DNA of 64,000 bases from Curtobacterium sp. MCBA15_012 (GCF_001864935.2 NZ_CP126267.1:2728001-2792000); one strand, 5' to 3'. Counted from the first letter of the stretch, positions 35,923 to 45,074 are shown. The notes: generated by a model from the sequence alone, not told the origin. Translations and numbers: made by a program.

Positions 35923-36300
35923 TCAGAGCGGGTCGAGGCGCCTGCGCAGCAGGCAGAACTCGTTGCCCTCGGGGTCCTGCAGGACGTGCCACGACTCCTC
36001 GCCGGTCTGCCCGATGTCGGCCGGCCGCGCACCGAGGCCGAGCAGGCGTTCCAGCTCGGCGTCCTGGTCGCGGTCGACGGGCGAGACGTCGATGTGCAGG
36101 CGGAGGGGCTGCGCCTTCGCGTGCTCGACCTTCGACAGGATGATCGTCGGGGCCGCTCCCCCGAACCCGGACTCGGGCCCGATCTCGATGCCGTCCTCGT
36201 CCTTGCCGAGTTCGACGTAGCCCAGCACGGCGCACCAGAAGCGCGACAGCTCCTCGGGGTCGTGACAGTTCAGCACCAGTTCGCTCAGTCGGCTGCTCAT
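35923..36300 (-). CDS. VOC/glyoxalase-family protein
   Basis: A 125-residue vicinal-oxygen-chelate fold protein (LSELVLNCHDPEELSRFWCAVLGY at the start, LRLHIDVSPVDRD in the middle, VLQDPEGNEFCLLRR at the end). The D-P-E-G-N-E-F-C-L block is typical of small actinobacterial glyoxalase/bleomycin-resistance-like proteins. The conserved His and Glu could bind a metal. Substrate unknown. Confidence 0.88.
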   Translation of the reverse strand: MSSRLSELVLNCHDPEELSRFWCAVLGYVELGKDEDGIEIGPESGFGGAAPTIILSKVEHAKAQPLRLHIDVSPVDRDQDAELERLLGLGARPADIGQTGEESWHVLQDPEGNEFCLLRRRLDPL

Positions 36301-36340
36301 GCCGCGACCGTACTCGTCGCGGGACGCGGTCGACCGGAGC

Positions 36341-37168
36341 TCAGGCGGGGACGACCTGCCGGGCGTCGTGCTTCCAGAACCCCGAGAACGTGATGCGGTC
36401 CTTGGGCAGCCCGGCCCGGTGCAGGTGCCGACGCCCCTCGGTGGCCAGGCGGGACTCCCCCACGACGAAGGCGTACCCGCGGTCGTCGGAGGGGACGTGC
36501 CGCTGGAGTTCGGCGAGCGCCGCGTGCCCCGGGACGTCGTGCTCGGTCTCGTCGCGGACGATCCAGGTCACGACGACGCCGGCCGGCGCGTCGAGCTCGC
36601 GCACGTCGCCGGCGGTCGGGACCTCCTGGATGATGCGGCCGACCGTGTCGCGCGGCAGCGACGCGGCGATGCCGACGACGCCGGGCAGGCCGGTCTCCTC
36701 GGCGGCGATGACGACCTCGCTCGTGTCGGGCGGGCAGTCGAAGATGCAGCCCTGGTCGAGGAGCGCGAGCTCGTCGCCGGGTCGGGCGGCGCTGGCCCAG
36801 ATCGCGGCGCGGCCCTCGGGCTCGCCGTCACGGTCGCAGTGCACCACGAAGTCGACGTCGAGCTCGGCCGCGTCGGGGCGGAAGGCCGCGACCGTGTAGT
36901 TCGCGCAGTGCGGTCGGACGGCCTCGGGGATCGCGAGGAACGACGGCCACCAGCGGCGCCCGTCGAGGTCCGGCATGCGGAAGCCGTCCTGGTCGGGGCG
37001 GGGCACGAACAGGCGGAACCAGTGGTCGAAGCCGAGGAACGGGAAGGCGTGCAGGTCGGCTCCGGTGACGGTCACGCGCTGGATCGACGGGGTGTGGCGG
37101 ACGCTCCGGACGACGCGGGCCCGGAACAGGGCGGGGTTCTCGGGGAGGAGCCGCGGGGTCTTCGCCAT
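36341..37168 (-). CDS. Siderophore-interacting protein (FAD-dependent ferric reductase)
   Basis: A 275-residue protein of the ViuB/SIP family, which reduces or releases iron from imported ferric siderophores using FAD and NAD(P)H. Family blocks: VRSVRHTPSIQRVTVTG, FDHWFRLFVPRP, NYTVAAFRP in the flavin-binding strand, WASAARPGDEL and FSGFWKHDAR at the C-terminus. The usual Arg two residues before the YT of the flavin motif is replaced here (CANYT), which is worth noting. The start codon abuts an iron box shared with the divergent permease gene, so transcription is probably leaderless and iron-repressed. Confidence 0.9.
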   Translation of the reverse strand: MAKTPRLLPENPALFRARVVRSVRHTPSIQRVTVTGADLHAFPFLGFDHWFRLFVPRPDQDGFRMPDLDGRRWWPSFLAIPEAVRPHCANYTVAAFRPDAAELDVDFVVHCDRDGEPEGRAAIWASAARPGDELALLDQGCIFDCPPDTSEVVIAAEETGLPGVVGIAASLPRDTVGRIIQEVPTAGDVRELDAPAGVVVTWIVRDETEHDVPGHAALAELQRHVPSDDRGYAFVVGESRLATEGRRHLHRAGLPKDRITFSGFWKHDARQVVPA

Positions 37169-37186
37169 GAGGCAAGGCTACCCTAA
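37168..37186. promoter_or_regulatory. Iron box (IdeR/DtxR type) between divergent siderophore genes
   Basis: On the minus strand TTAGGGTAGCCTTGCCTCA, matching the TTAGGTTAGCCTAACCTAA consensus at 15 of 19 positions. It touches one start codon and is 10 bases from the other. Confidence 0.82.
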
Positions 37187-37196
37187 GCTGGTCCGC

Positions 37197-38348
37197 GTGC
37201 CAGCCCCCGATCCCCTGACGACGCCGACCCCGGCGGACCGCCGTCCGGCGTCCCCGGCGGCGGCTCCGGACCCCCGGACGCCCGGCGCGGCGGCTCCCGG
37301 CGCAGCGCGGGTCGGCGGCACCGGCGTCGCGGCCCTCGGGGTGCACCGTGCCGCGGTCCGACGCCGGGTCGCGGTCGTCGCGGCCCTGGTCGTCGTCCTG
37401 CTGCTGGCCGCCGTCGCGAGCCTGCTCTTCGGCAGCAACCGGCTCGGGGTCGACCAGGTCCTCGCGGGGCTGACCCGCACCGGGTCGAGCACGACCGAGG
37501 CCGTCGTCTGGGGGTCACGCATCCCCCGCACCCTGATCGGGGCCGCGGTGGGAGCCGCACTCGGGATCGCCGGTCTGCTCATGCAGGGGCACACCCGCAA
37601 CCCGCTCGCCGACCCCGGGCTGTTCGGCGTCTCGTCCGGTGCCGGCCTGGCGGTCGTGCTCGGGGTCTACGTCTTCGGGGTGACGAGCACGGGCGCGACC
37701 GTGTGGTTCGCCCTCGCGGGTGCGGTCGTCGCGAGCGTCGTCGTCTTCTCGGTCACGATCGCCGGCAGCGGCACCGCGAGCCCCGTTCCACTCGCACTGG
37801 CCGGCGCCGCGGTGTCGGCGCTGCTCGGCGCCGTGACGTCCTTCATCGTGCTCACCGACCAGCAGTCGCTCGACGCGTACCGCCTGTGGGTGGTCGGCTC
37901 GCTCGCGGCCCGGCAGCTCGACGTCCTGGCCGCCGCCGCCCCGTTCCTCCTCGTCGGACTCGCCCTCGCGGTCGCGAACGTCCGGTCGCTCGACGCCCTC
38001 GGGCTCGGTGCGGAGCTGGCCAGGGGCCTCGGCGAGAACGTGCTCGTCGCGCGGCTCGTCGGCCTCGGCGGCATCACGCTCCTCGCCGCGGGGGCGACCG
38101 CCGCCGCCGGGCCGATCGGCTTCGTCGGCCTCACCGTCCCGCACGTCGCCCGCGCGCTGGTCGGCACCGGGCACCGCTGGACCCTGCCGGTGAGCGCCCT
38201 CGTCGGCGCGGCCCTCGTGCTCGTCGCCGACGTGGTCGGGCGGCTGGTCGGCGGGTTCTCCGAGGTCGAGGTCGGCATCGTCCTCGCCGTCATCGGCGGA
38301 CCGGTCTTCGTCGCCGTCGCCCGCCGTCGATCGCTGGTGTCGCTGTGA
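37197..38348 (+). CDS. Iron-siderophore ABC permease 1 (FecC/FecD family)
   Basis: A 383-residue membrane protein of the BtuC/FecCD family. After a 55-residue Pro/Ala-rich cytoplasmic start come about nine membrane segments; SRIPRTLIGAAVGAALGIAGLLMQ, NPLADPGLFGVSSGAGLAVV and AGPIGFVGLTVPHVAR are family signatures. The GTG start lies 10 bases after the iron box and may be the transcript 5' end. Its stop overlaps the next permease start (GTGA). Confidence 0.92.
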   Translation: MPAPDPLTTPTPADRRPASPAAAPDPRTPGAAAPGAARVGGTGVAALGVHRAAVRRRVAVVAALVVVLLLAAVASLLFGSNRLGVDQVLAGLTRTGSSTTEAVVWGSRIPRTLIGAAVGAALGIAGLLMQGHTRNPLADPGLFGVSSGAGLAVVLGVYVFGVTSTGATVWFALAGAVVASVVVFSVTIAGSGTASPVPLALAGAAVSALLGAVTSFIVLTDQQSLDAYRLWVVGSLAARQLDVLAAAAPFLLVGLALAVANVRSLDALGLGAELARGLGENVLVARLVGLGGITLLAAGATAAAGPIGFVGLTVPHVARALVGTGHRWTLPVSALVGAALVLVADVVGRLVGGFSEVEVGIVLAVIGGPVFVAVARRRSLVSL

Positions 38349-39430
38349 GCGCCGCGACCCGCAGCCCCGAGGTCGTCCCGGGCCGCCGCGGCGTGCGCGT
38401 CGGTCCGGTCGGGCTCGCCTGGCGCCCCCGGGTGCTCTGGTACACGGTCGGTGCGCTCGTGGCGGCCCTCGTCCTCGTGGTCCTCGGCGTCGCGATCGGC
38501 AGCACCTGGATCGCCCCCGCCACCGTCGTCCGCGCGCTGCTCGGCGCCGAGGACGGCCCCGAGGGCTTCATCGTCACGACCCTGCGCCTGCCCCGCGTGC
38601 TCACCGGCGCCCTCGTCGGCCTCGTGCTCGGCGTCGCCGGTGCCCTGACGCAGACCGTCACGCGCAACCCGCTCGGCACCCCGGACATCATCGGCGTCAC
38701 CGCGGGCGCGAGCGTCGGCGCGGTCGCCGCGATCGTGCTCGGCGGCGGGTCGTACTCGGTGTCCTCGATCGTCCTCGGCGGCGGCATCCCGGTCGCGGCG
38801 ACGATCGGTGCGCTCGTCGCCGCCGCGGCCGTGTACGGCTTCGGGTGGCGCGGCGGGGTGCAGAGCTACCGGCTCGTCCTCGTCGGCATCGGCGTGAGCG
38901 CGACGCTCGACGCGGTCACGAGCTACCTGCTCGTCCGCGCGAAGATCACGATCGCGACCGCAGCCTCGCAGTGGCTCGTCGGCAGCCTGTCGAGCACCTC
39001 GTGGTCGGCGGTGTGGCCGCTGCTCGTGGTCGCGGCCGTCGCGGTGCCGCTCGCCCTCGCCACGAGTGCGGCCCTCGGCACCGGTCAGCTCGGGGACGAG
39101 GTCGCCACCGGCGTCGGGCTCGGGGTGCAGCGGCACCGGCTGCTCGTCATCGTGCTCGCCGTCGTGCTCACCGCCGCCGCGGTCGCCGCCGCCGGGCCGA
39201 TCGGGTTCGTGGCGTTCGTCGTGCCCCAGGTCGCGCTGCGCCTCGCGGGCACGAACCGCCCGCCGCTGCTGCTCGCCGGGGCCCTCGGTGCCGTCCTCGT
39301 GCTCGGGGCCGACCTGCTCGCCCGCTCCGCGTTCCCGTGGCAGGTGCCCGTCGGCATCGTCACGACCGTCGTCGGCGCCCCCTACCTGATCTGGCTCCTC
39401 GTCCGGCACCGCAAGGAGATGTCCCGATGA
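38345..39430 (+). CDS. Iron-siderophore ABC permease 2 (FecC/FecD family)
   Basis: A 361-residue partner permease with LRLPRVLTGALVGLVLGVAGALTQ, NPLGTPDIIGVTAGASVGAV and AGPIGFVAFVVPQVALR, the same signatures as its neighbour. The two should form a heterodimeric channel. GTG start overlaps the previous stop by 4 bases; the stop overlaps the ATPase start by 4 bases. Confidence 0.92.
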   Translation: MSAATRSPEVVPGRRGVRVGPVGLAWRPRVLWYTVGALVAALVLVVLGVAIGSTWIAPATVVRALLGAEDGPEGFIVTTLRLPRVLTGALVGLVLGVAGALTQTVTRNPLGTPDIIGVTAGASVGAVAAIVLGGGSYSVSSIVLGGGIPVAATIGALVAAAAVYGFGWRGGVQSYRLVLVGIGVSATLDAVTSYLLVRAKITIATAASQWLVGSLSSTSWSAVWPLLVVAAVAVPLALATSAALGTGQLGDEVATGVGLGVQRHRLLVIVLAVVLTAAAVAAAGPIGFVAFVVPQVALRLAGTNRPPLLLAGALGAVLVLGADLLARSAFPWQVPVGIVTTVVGAPYLIWLLVRHRKEMSR

Positions 39431-40353
39431 CCGCACGCAGCGCGACCGACCCGTCCACGGCGACCGGGGCCGACGGACGGGGCCACCCGGCCGCCCCCGG
39501 CGCCGACGCGACCACCCCGTCGACGCACGCCGACGCACCGACCCGCACCGCGCCTCCCGGCGGGGTCCCCGTGCTCGAGGCACGCGGCCTGTCCGTCGGC
39601 TACGACCGCGAGCCGGTCCTGCGCGACCTGGACCTGCGGATCGAGCGCGGGACCGTCACGACGTTCCTCGGTGCGAACGGCTGCGGGAAGTCGACGCTGC
39701 TCAAGGCCTTCGGGCGCGTGCTGAAGCCGCAGTCCGGCGAGGTCCTGCTCGACGGCACCCCGATCCGTCGGGAACCGACCCGCTCGGTCGCACGTCGGCT
39801 CGCGATCCTGCCGCAGTCCCCCGTCGCGCCGGCCGGCACGAGCGTGCTCGACCTCGTCATGCGCGGCCGCAACCCGCACCAGGCCTGGGCGCGACCCTGG
39901 ACCGCCGAGGACGCCGACGTCGCCGAGCGGGCGATCGCGGCCACCGGGCTCACCGAGGTCGCGCACCGCGACGTCGCGAGCCTGTCCGGCGGACAGCGGC
40001 AGCGCGCGTGGATCGCCCTGGTCGTCGCACAGCAGGCCGAGACGCTCCTGCTCGACGAGCCGACGACCTACCTCGACCTCGCGCACCAGCTCGACGTCCT
40101 GCGGCTCGTGCGGCGGCTGAACCGGGAGCAGGGCTCGACGGTCGTCATGGTGCTGCACGACCTGACGCTCGCCGCGCGGTACTCGGACCGGCTCGTGGTG
40201 CTGCACGACGGCGGGGTGGTCGCGGACGGGACGCCGCAGGAGGTCCTCACACCCGCGGTGCTCGAGCGGGCGTTCGGGCTGCACGCCCGGGTGGTGCCGG
40301 ACCCGGTCACCGGGGCGCCGATGATCGTGCCCGAGGCCGACGAGCACGACTGA
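39427..40353 (+). CDS. Iron-siderophore ABC ATPase (FecE/FepC family)
   Basis: A 308-residue ABC ATPase with Walker A GANGCGKST, Q-loop ILPQSP, signature LSGGQRQRAWIAL and Walker B LLLDEPTTYLD. The first 48 residues are a Thr/Ala/Pro-rich extension; a later start is possible but none with a good ribosome-binding site is seen. Energises the FecCD-type channel encoded upstream. Confidence 0.92.
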   Translation: MTARSATDPSTATGADGRGHPAAPGADATTPSTHADAPTRTAPPGGVPVLEARGLSVGYDREPVLRDLDLRIERGTVTTFLGANGCGKSTLLKAFGRVLKPQSGEVLLDGTPIRREPTRSVARRLAILPQSPVAPAGTSVLDLVMRGRNPHQAWARPWTAEDADVAERAIAATGLTEVAHRDVASLSGGQRQRAWIALVVAQQAETLLLDEPTTYLDLAHQLDVLRLVRRLNREQGSTVVMVLHDLTLAARYSDRLVVLHDGGVVADGTPQEVLTPAVLERAFGLHARVVPDPVTGAPMIVPEADEHD

Positions 40354-40395
40354 GCAGGGGCGGGGACGCGCGCGGCAGCGCCGGCGCTCGCACGA

Positions 40396-40458
40396 GTGCG
40401 GCAGCGCGTGCGGCAGCGCGCGGCGCGCGTGCGGCAGCGCGCGGCGCGCGTGCGGCCC
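40396..40458. repeat. GTGCGGCAGCGCG repeats
   Basis: Four spaced copies of GTGCGGCAGCGCG (last one truncated), the middle pair forming a 21-base tandem unit, between the ATPase gene and the iron-box promoter. Confidence 0.7.
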
Positions 40459-40492
40459 CCGGGCAGCCCCGCACCTGGCGGAACCCACAGAG

Positions 40493-40511
40493 TTAGGTTA
40501 GGCTCCCCTAA
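40493..40511. promoter_or_regulatory. Iron box in front of the siderophore-binding protein gene
   Basis: TTAGGTTAGGCTCCCCTAA, a near-perfect IdeR/DtxR operator, ending one base before the GTG start. TAGGCT inside it is a plausible -10, so the message is probably leaderless and shut off by iron. Confidence 0.9.
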
Positions 40512-40512
40512 C

Positions 40513-41538
40513 GTGAAGATTCTCCGCCGCGGCTCCGTGCGCGCCGCCCTCGTGACCTCCGTGGCCGTCTCGGCCCTCCTGCTCTCCGGCTGCTCCGCAT
40601 CGGACGGTGCCGACGACTCCTCCGGGGGCGCGGCGAAGGGTTCCGCAGCGAGCGGTCCGTGGTCGTACCGGGACGCCACCGGCGCCACCGTGAAGACCGA
40701 CCACACCCCGAAGCGCGTGGTCGTCCTGAACGACATCGCGATCTCGTTCATCGAGTACGGCGTGCGCCCGGTCGGCACGTTCGGGCAGCTCACGATGGCG
40801 AAGGACAAGCGCTTCGCGGGGCTCGACACGAAGGGCATCACGCAGCTCGGCGACGCCTACGGCGACATCGACCTCGAGGAGCTCGCGGCCCTGAAGCCCG
40901 ACCTCGTCGTCACCTCGGTGTACCCGACCGACGAGAAGGGCACGCTGGACAAGACGCAGCCCGCGTACGGCTTCAAGGACAAGGAGCAGCAGCAGCAGGT
41001 CGAGGCCATCGCTCCCGTCGCGACGGTCGAGTGGGGCGGCAAGGGCGAGGACGTCATCGAGGAGATCGCCGACCTCGCCGAGTCGCTCGGTGCGCCCGAG
41101 TCGAAGGTCGAGGCCGCCGAGAAGCGCTTCGACGCCGCGGAGGACGAGCTCGAGAAGGCCGCGAAGGCGAGCGACGTGTCCGTCGTCTCGATGTACGCCG
41201 ACGGCGACGGCGCCTACGTCACCCGCCCGTCCGACGAGCCGACGCTGCAGATGTACTCGTCGTTCGGTGTCGACTTCGTCGACCCGAAGCCGAAGGGCTT
41301 CTACTGGGGCATCTACTCGTGGGAGAACGCCGGTCAGATCACCGGCGACGTCCTGCTGCTCTCCCAGCAGGGGTACCAGGTGGCGGACCTCGAGAAGCAG
41401 CCGACGTTCGCCGACAACCCGGCACTCAGGGCCGGCCAGGTGCACAGCTGGACGTTCCCGGCCCTCGACTACGCGTCGCAGGCCGACTACATGACGAAGC
41501 TCGCGGGCTGGCTCGCCGAGAGCAAGAAGGTCTCGTAG
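40513..41538 (+). CDS. Iron-siderophore-binding lipoprotein
   Basis: A 341-residue FecB/FhuD-type binding protein. Basic start VKILRRGSVR, hydrophobic stretch and lipobox LSGC (Cys 27), then WSYRDATGATVKTDHTPKRVVVLN, the usual strand leading into the class III binding fold, and LEELAALKPDLVVTS. The GTG was chosen because it abuts the iron box and begins the signal peptide. It supplies the FecCD/E importer encoded just upstream but has its own iron-regulated promoter. Confidence 0.92.
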   Translation: MKILRRGSVRAALVTSVAVSALLLSGCSASDGADDSSGGAAKGSAASGPWSYRDATGATVKTDHTPKRVVVLNDIAISFIEYGVRPVGTFGQLTMAKDKRFAGLDTKGITQLGDAYGDIDLEELAALKPDLVVTSVYPTDEKGTLDKTQPAYGFKDKEQQQQVEAIAPVATVEWGGKGEDVIEEIADLAESLGAPESKVEAAEKRFDAAEDELEKAAKASDVSVVSMYADGDGAYVTRPSDEPTLQMYSSFGVDFVDPKPKGFYWGIYSWENAGQITGDVLLLSQQGYQVADLEKQPTFADNPALRAGQVHSWTFPALDYASQADYMTKLAGWLAESKKVS

Positions 41539-41550
41539 CCCGGGTGGAGC

Positions 41551-41597
41551 CGGACGGGAGGCGCGGTGCCGGCTGGCACCGCGCCTCCCGCCGTCCG
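41551..41597. repeat. Long inverted repeat, family A copy 3
   Basis: Same core and GGCT loop as copy 2, with a two-base bulge in the right arm. Paired with a family B copy 20 bases further on, in a convergent junction. Confidence 0.85.
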
Positions 41598-41617
41598 CGG
41601 GGTCGCCACCACCGCCC

Positions 41618-41674
41618 CGATGGAGCAGACGACGTCGGGTCGCGCCGTGCGACCCGACGTCGTCTGCTCCATCG
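41618..41674. repeat. Long inverted repeat, family B copy 2
   Basis: A perfect 26-base stem with a 5-base loop, between the convergent binding-protein and penicillin-binding-protein genes. The arm differs from copy 1 at two bases, and both changes are matched on the other arm. Confidence 0.88.
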
Positions 41675-41722
41675 ACGAGGGCGAAGGGCCCGGGGGACGC
41701 CGGGCGCGCCGCTGCCCGGGCG

Positions 41723-43780
41723 TCAGCGGACGGGCAGGGCGGCGTTCACCGCGGTCTGCGCCTGCCGCCAGACGGCCGCTCGCGCACCGGCGTAGTTCCC
41801 GCCCTGTCCGTTCGCGTACCGCCGGAGGTTCGCCTTGCCGCCGTCGGTGTTCCCCTGCCAGTAGGCCGTGACGGCGCGCTCACTGCCGCCGACGAGCCAG
41901 ATCTGGTCGGCGGCGTCGGTCGTGCCGGTCTTCCCGAACAGCGTCGTGCCGTCCGGCGTCTGCCCGCCGTCCGCGGTCCCGCCCCGGAAGGCGCCGCGCA
42001 TCACGTCGAACGCCGTCGCCGCCGTCGACGCGGACACCGCCCGGGAGCAGGCGCGCGGCTGTCCGCCGAGGGCCTTCCCGTCGCGGCCGGTCACCTGGTC
42101 GACGACGACCGGGGCGCAGTACACCCCGCCGTTCGCGATGCCGGCGTACGCCGCGGCCATGGTGAGCGGTGCGATGCTCGTCGTCCCGAGCACCGCGGCC
42201 GGGTTCGCCGGCAGTTCACCGCCGGTCGCGGGGTGCACACCGAGCCGGGTCGCCACGTCGCGGATGTCGCACAGGTCGAGCTTCGACGCCATGTCGGCGT
42301 AGGCCGCGTTGACCGACTGGGCCGTGGCCGAACGCACCGAGTACGGCCCGGTCTGCCCCGCCGAGTCGTTCTTCGGGTTCCACGCCTTCGTGGTGACGCG
42401 CTTGCCGCACTGCGTCCACGAGGACCGGGCCTGCCGGGTGCCGTCGACGACCGCGTCGGGGCTCCGGCCGTCGGCCAGCCAGGCGAGCAGCGTGAACATC
42501 TTGTACGTCGACCCGACCTGGAAGCCCGTCGAGCCGCCGTTCGCCTCGTCGGTCGCGAAGTTCAGCGAGGTCGCCGTCGGCGGGGCCGTCGAGGAACGGT
42601 CGTAGTCGGTGTTCTGCGCCATCGTGAGCACGCGCCCGGTACCGGCCTCGACCGTGTCGAACGTGGCGCCGAGGGCGAACTGCGCGCGAGCGGCGCCGTC
42701 GTACCGGTCCAGCAGCTCCTTGTGCCGGTCGTTGAGGTCGAGGTCGAGCGTCGTCTGCACGCGCAGTCCGCCCCTCCGCCAGGCGTCCGCCCGGGCGGCG
42801 TCGTCCGCGCCGAGCTGCGGCAGCGCCTTCGCGACCTCGACCGCGTACGCGCAGAGGTACTCGGCCCCGCGGACCGCGGACTCGCAGCCCTGCCGCGACG
42901 GGGTGAGCCGGACGTAGTCGGCCGGCGTCGAGGCGAGCGCGGCCTGCAGCCCGGCGTCGTCGAGGTGTCCCTGCTGGTGCATCGACCGCAGGATGACGTC
43001 GCGGCGGGCCTGGTTCGCCGCGTGGTGCTCCGGGGTCGACAGGTCGCGTTCCTCCGGCCACTGCACGATCGCGACGAGCGACGCAGCCTCGGCCGGGCTG
43101 AGGTCGGCGGCGTCCTTGCCGTAGTAGTGCTGCGACGCGGACTGCACGCCGTACGTCTGGTCGCCGAAGTAGGCGATGTTGAGGTACGCGGCCAGGATCT
43201 CGTCCTTGGTGTGCCGCTTCGCCAGACCGATCGCGAGCTTGACCTCGCCGAGCTTGCGGTCGAGCGACCGCTTCGTCGCCTCCTTCGTCGCGGCGTCGCG
43301 CTCCTCCTGGGTGGGCAGTTCGCTGGCCGCCTGGATCTTGATGTTCCGGACGAGCTGCATCGTCAGCGTCGACCCGCCGGAGCCGCCCTCGCCGCCCGAG
43401 GCCACCACGCTGACGAGCGACCGGACCAGGCTCGTGGCGTCGACGCCGCCGGTCTCGCGGAACCGCTTGTCCTCGCCGTCGATCGCGGCGTGCTCGACGG
43501 TGTCGCTGATCCGGTCGAGCCCGACCTCCTGCCGGTTCTGGTCCCACACGTCGGCCAGGTGCACGGGCTGTCCGCCGCGGTACGCCCAGACCTCGTTGCG
43601 GGTCGGCAGGTCACCGATCTCGATGTACTCGGGCATCGAGTCGAAGACGTCGATCGCGCTCGTCGTCCCGATCCCGGCCACCGCGAGCACCGGCGTCACG
43701 CCGACACCCACCAGCAGTCCGGCCAGCACGCTGCCGCCCACGAAGCCGGCCGCGGCCCCGGTCACCCGTCGCATCGTCAT
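41723..43780 (-). CDS. Class A penicillin-binding protein (transglycosylase/transpeptidase)
   Basis: A 685-residue bifunctional peptidoglycan synthase. After a short cytoplasmic start and one membrane anchor (GFVGGSVLAGLLVGVGV) comes a GT51 domain with DGEDKRFRETGGVD, GGSTLTMQLVRN and RKLGEVKLAIGL, then a transpeptidase domain with the catalytic STYKMF (SxxK), SVN (SxN) and KTGT motifs. No PASTA domain follows. ATG 43780 has a gagggggag ribosome-binding site. The gene faces an alpha/beta hydrolase gene across a 200-base gap and lies one gene away from a beta-lactamase. Confidence 0.94.
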   Translation of the reverse strand: MTMRRVTGAAAGFVGGSVLAGLLVGVGVTPVLAVAGIGTTSAIDVFDSMPEYIEIGDLPTRNEVWAYRGGQPVHLADVWDQNRQEVGLDRISDTVEHAAIDGEDKRFRETGGVDATSLVRSLVSVVASGGEGGSGGSTLTMQLVRNIKIQAASELPTQEERDAATKEATKRSLDRKLGEVKLAIGLAKRHTKDEILAAYLNIAYFGDQTYGVQSASQHYYGKDAADLSPAEAASLVAIVQWPEERDLSTPEHHAANQARRDVILRSMHQQGHLDDAGLQAALASTPADYVRLTPSRQGCESAVRGAEYLCAYAVEVAKALPQLGADDAARADAWRRGGLRVQTTLDLDLNDRHKELLDRYDGAARAQFALGATFDTVEAGTGRVLTMAQNTDYDRSSTAPPTATSLNFATDEANGGSTGFQVGSTYKMFTLLAWLADGRSPDAVVDGTRQARSSWTQCGKRVTTKAWNPKNDSAGQTGPYSVRSATAQSVNAAYADMASKLDLCDIRDVATRLGVHPATGGELPANPAAVLGTTSIAPLTMAAAYAGIANGGVYCAPVVVDQVTGRDGKALGGQPRACSRAVSASTAATAFDVMRGAFRGGTADGGQTPDGTTLFGKTGTTDAADQIWLVGGSERAVTAYWQGNTDGGKANLRRYANGQGGNYAGARAAVWRQAQTAVNAALPVR

Positions 43781-43980
43781 GTGTCTCCCCCTCGGTCGAG
43801 TCCGTGGTGACCATCGCAGCGCTCCTCGGACGATCACCCCGCGTTCCCGGGGTGGACACGGGGTGCGGGCTGGGAAAGGCCCGGGTCGGCACGGATCGTT
43901 ACCGACCGCGGTGTCCGCGTGATGCGTCCGTGACCCGCTCGTGCCCGGTCCTGACCGGCGGCGGAGGCTAGCCTCGGGGC

Positions 43981-44973
43981 ATGGAGACGGGGCGCTGGCG
44001 CGAGGACGTCCTCGGCCCGCCCTTCGAGCAGCTCGAGCTGCCGCTCGGCGAGGACGCCGAGGGGCCCGTGGTCGCCACGCTCGTCCGGCGTCGACGGTCC
44101 CCGAACGACCTGCTCCTGCACGCCCGCGGGCCGCTGCACGGCGTCGACGTGCTCTACGTGCACGGATGGTCGGACTACTTCTTCCAGGTCGAACTCGCCG
44201 AACGCATCGAACGGCTCGGGGCACGCTTCCACGCGCTCGACCTGCGCAAGTACGGGCGGAGCCTGCGTCCGCACCAGACCCCCGGCAACGTCGACGACCT
44301 CGCGGTGTACGACGAGGACATCGGGGCCGCGCTCGACGCGATCGCCGCCGAACACCGCGGTGGACCCCGACGGCGGCTCGTGCCGATGGGCCACTCGACC
44401 GGCGGGCTGACGCTGTCGCTCTGGGTCGCCCGGCACCCGGAGCTCGTCGACGGACTGGTCCTGAACAGTCCCTGGCTCGAGTTCCAGGCGAGCGCGGTCG
44501 GCCGGGCCCTCGTGGCGCCGGTGATCAGGCTCGGCGCCCGGCGGAACCCGCTCGCGCCGCTGCCGGCGGTCGACCCCGGCTTCTACACGAGGACCGTCTC
44601 GGCAGCGGGCGAGGGCTCGTGGACGTACGACCAGCAGTGGCGCCCGGACCGCGGCTTCCCGCTCCACCCGAACTGGCTCGCCGCCGTGTTCGCCGGGCAG
44701 GAGCAGGTCGAGCGGGGGCTCGGCATCGCCGTCCCGACGCTCGTGCTGCTGAGCGACCGGAGCATGCTCCAGCCACGCTGGGACGACGGCATGGCCCGGG
44801 CGGACGTCGCGATCAACGTGGACGTGGTCGCCCGACGGGCACTGTCGCTCGGGGCCGAGGTGACCGTCCGTCGTCTGCACGGCGCCCTGCACGACGTCGT
44901 GCTGTCCGAGCCCGCCGTCCGCGAGCAGGCGTACGACGCGGTCGCCCGCTGGTCGGCCTCGCTCCCCCGCTGA
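43981..44973 (+). CDS. Alpha/beta hydrolase
   Basis: A 330-residue serine hydrolase of the alpha/beta fold. LYVHGWSDYFFQ supplies the oxyanion region, the nucleophile Ser is in PMGHSTGGLT (G-H-S-T-G), and the catalytic His is probably in RRLHGALHDVVLS near the C-terminus. It resembles monoacylglycerol lipase-like hydrolases. No signal peptide. Substrate unknown. Confidence 0.88.
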   Translation: METGRWREDVLGPPFEQLELPLGEDAEGPVVATLVRRRRSPNDLLLHARGPLHGVDVLYVHGWSDYFFQVELAERIERLGARFHALDLRKYGRSLRPHQTPGNVDDLAVYDEDIGAALDAIAAEHRGGPRRRLVPMGHSTGGLTLSLWVARHPELVDGLVLNSPWLEFQASAVGRALVAPVIRLGARRNPLAPLPAVDPGFYTRTVSAAGEGSWTYDQQWRPDRGFPLHPNWLAAVFAGQEQVERGLGIAVPTLVLLSDRSMLQPRWDDGMARADVAINVDVVARRALSLGAEVTVRRLHGALHDVVLSEPAVREQAYDAVARWSASLPR

Positions 44974-44975
44974 CG

Positions 44976-45071
44976 GGTCCGGCTGTGGACCGGTCCGGCT
45001 GTGGACCGGTCCGGCTGTCGACCGGTCCAGCTGCTGACCAGCCCGGCCGCTGACCAGTCCGGTCGCTGTCC
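44976..45071. repeat. 16-base tandem repeat after the hydrolase gene
   Basis: Six 16-base units of the type GGTCCGGCTGTGGACC, each itself nearly palindromic; the first two identical, the later ones increasingly diverged. Fills the junction with the convergent beta-lactamase gene. Confidence 0.78.
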
Positions 45072-45074
45072 CGG

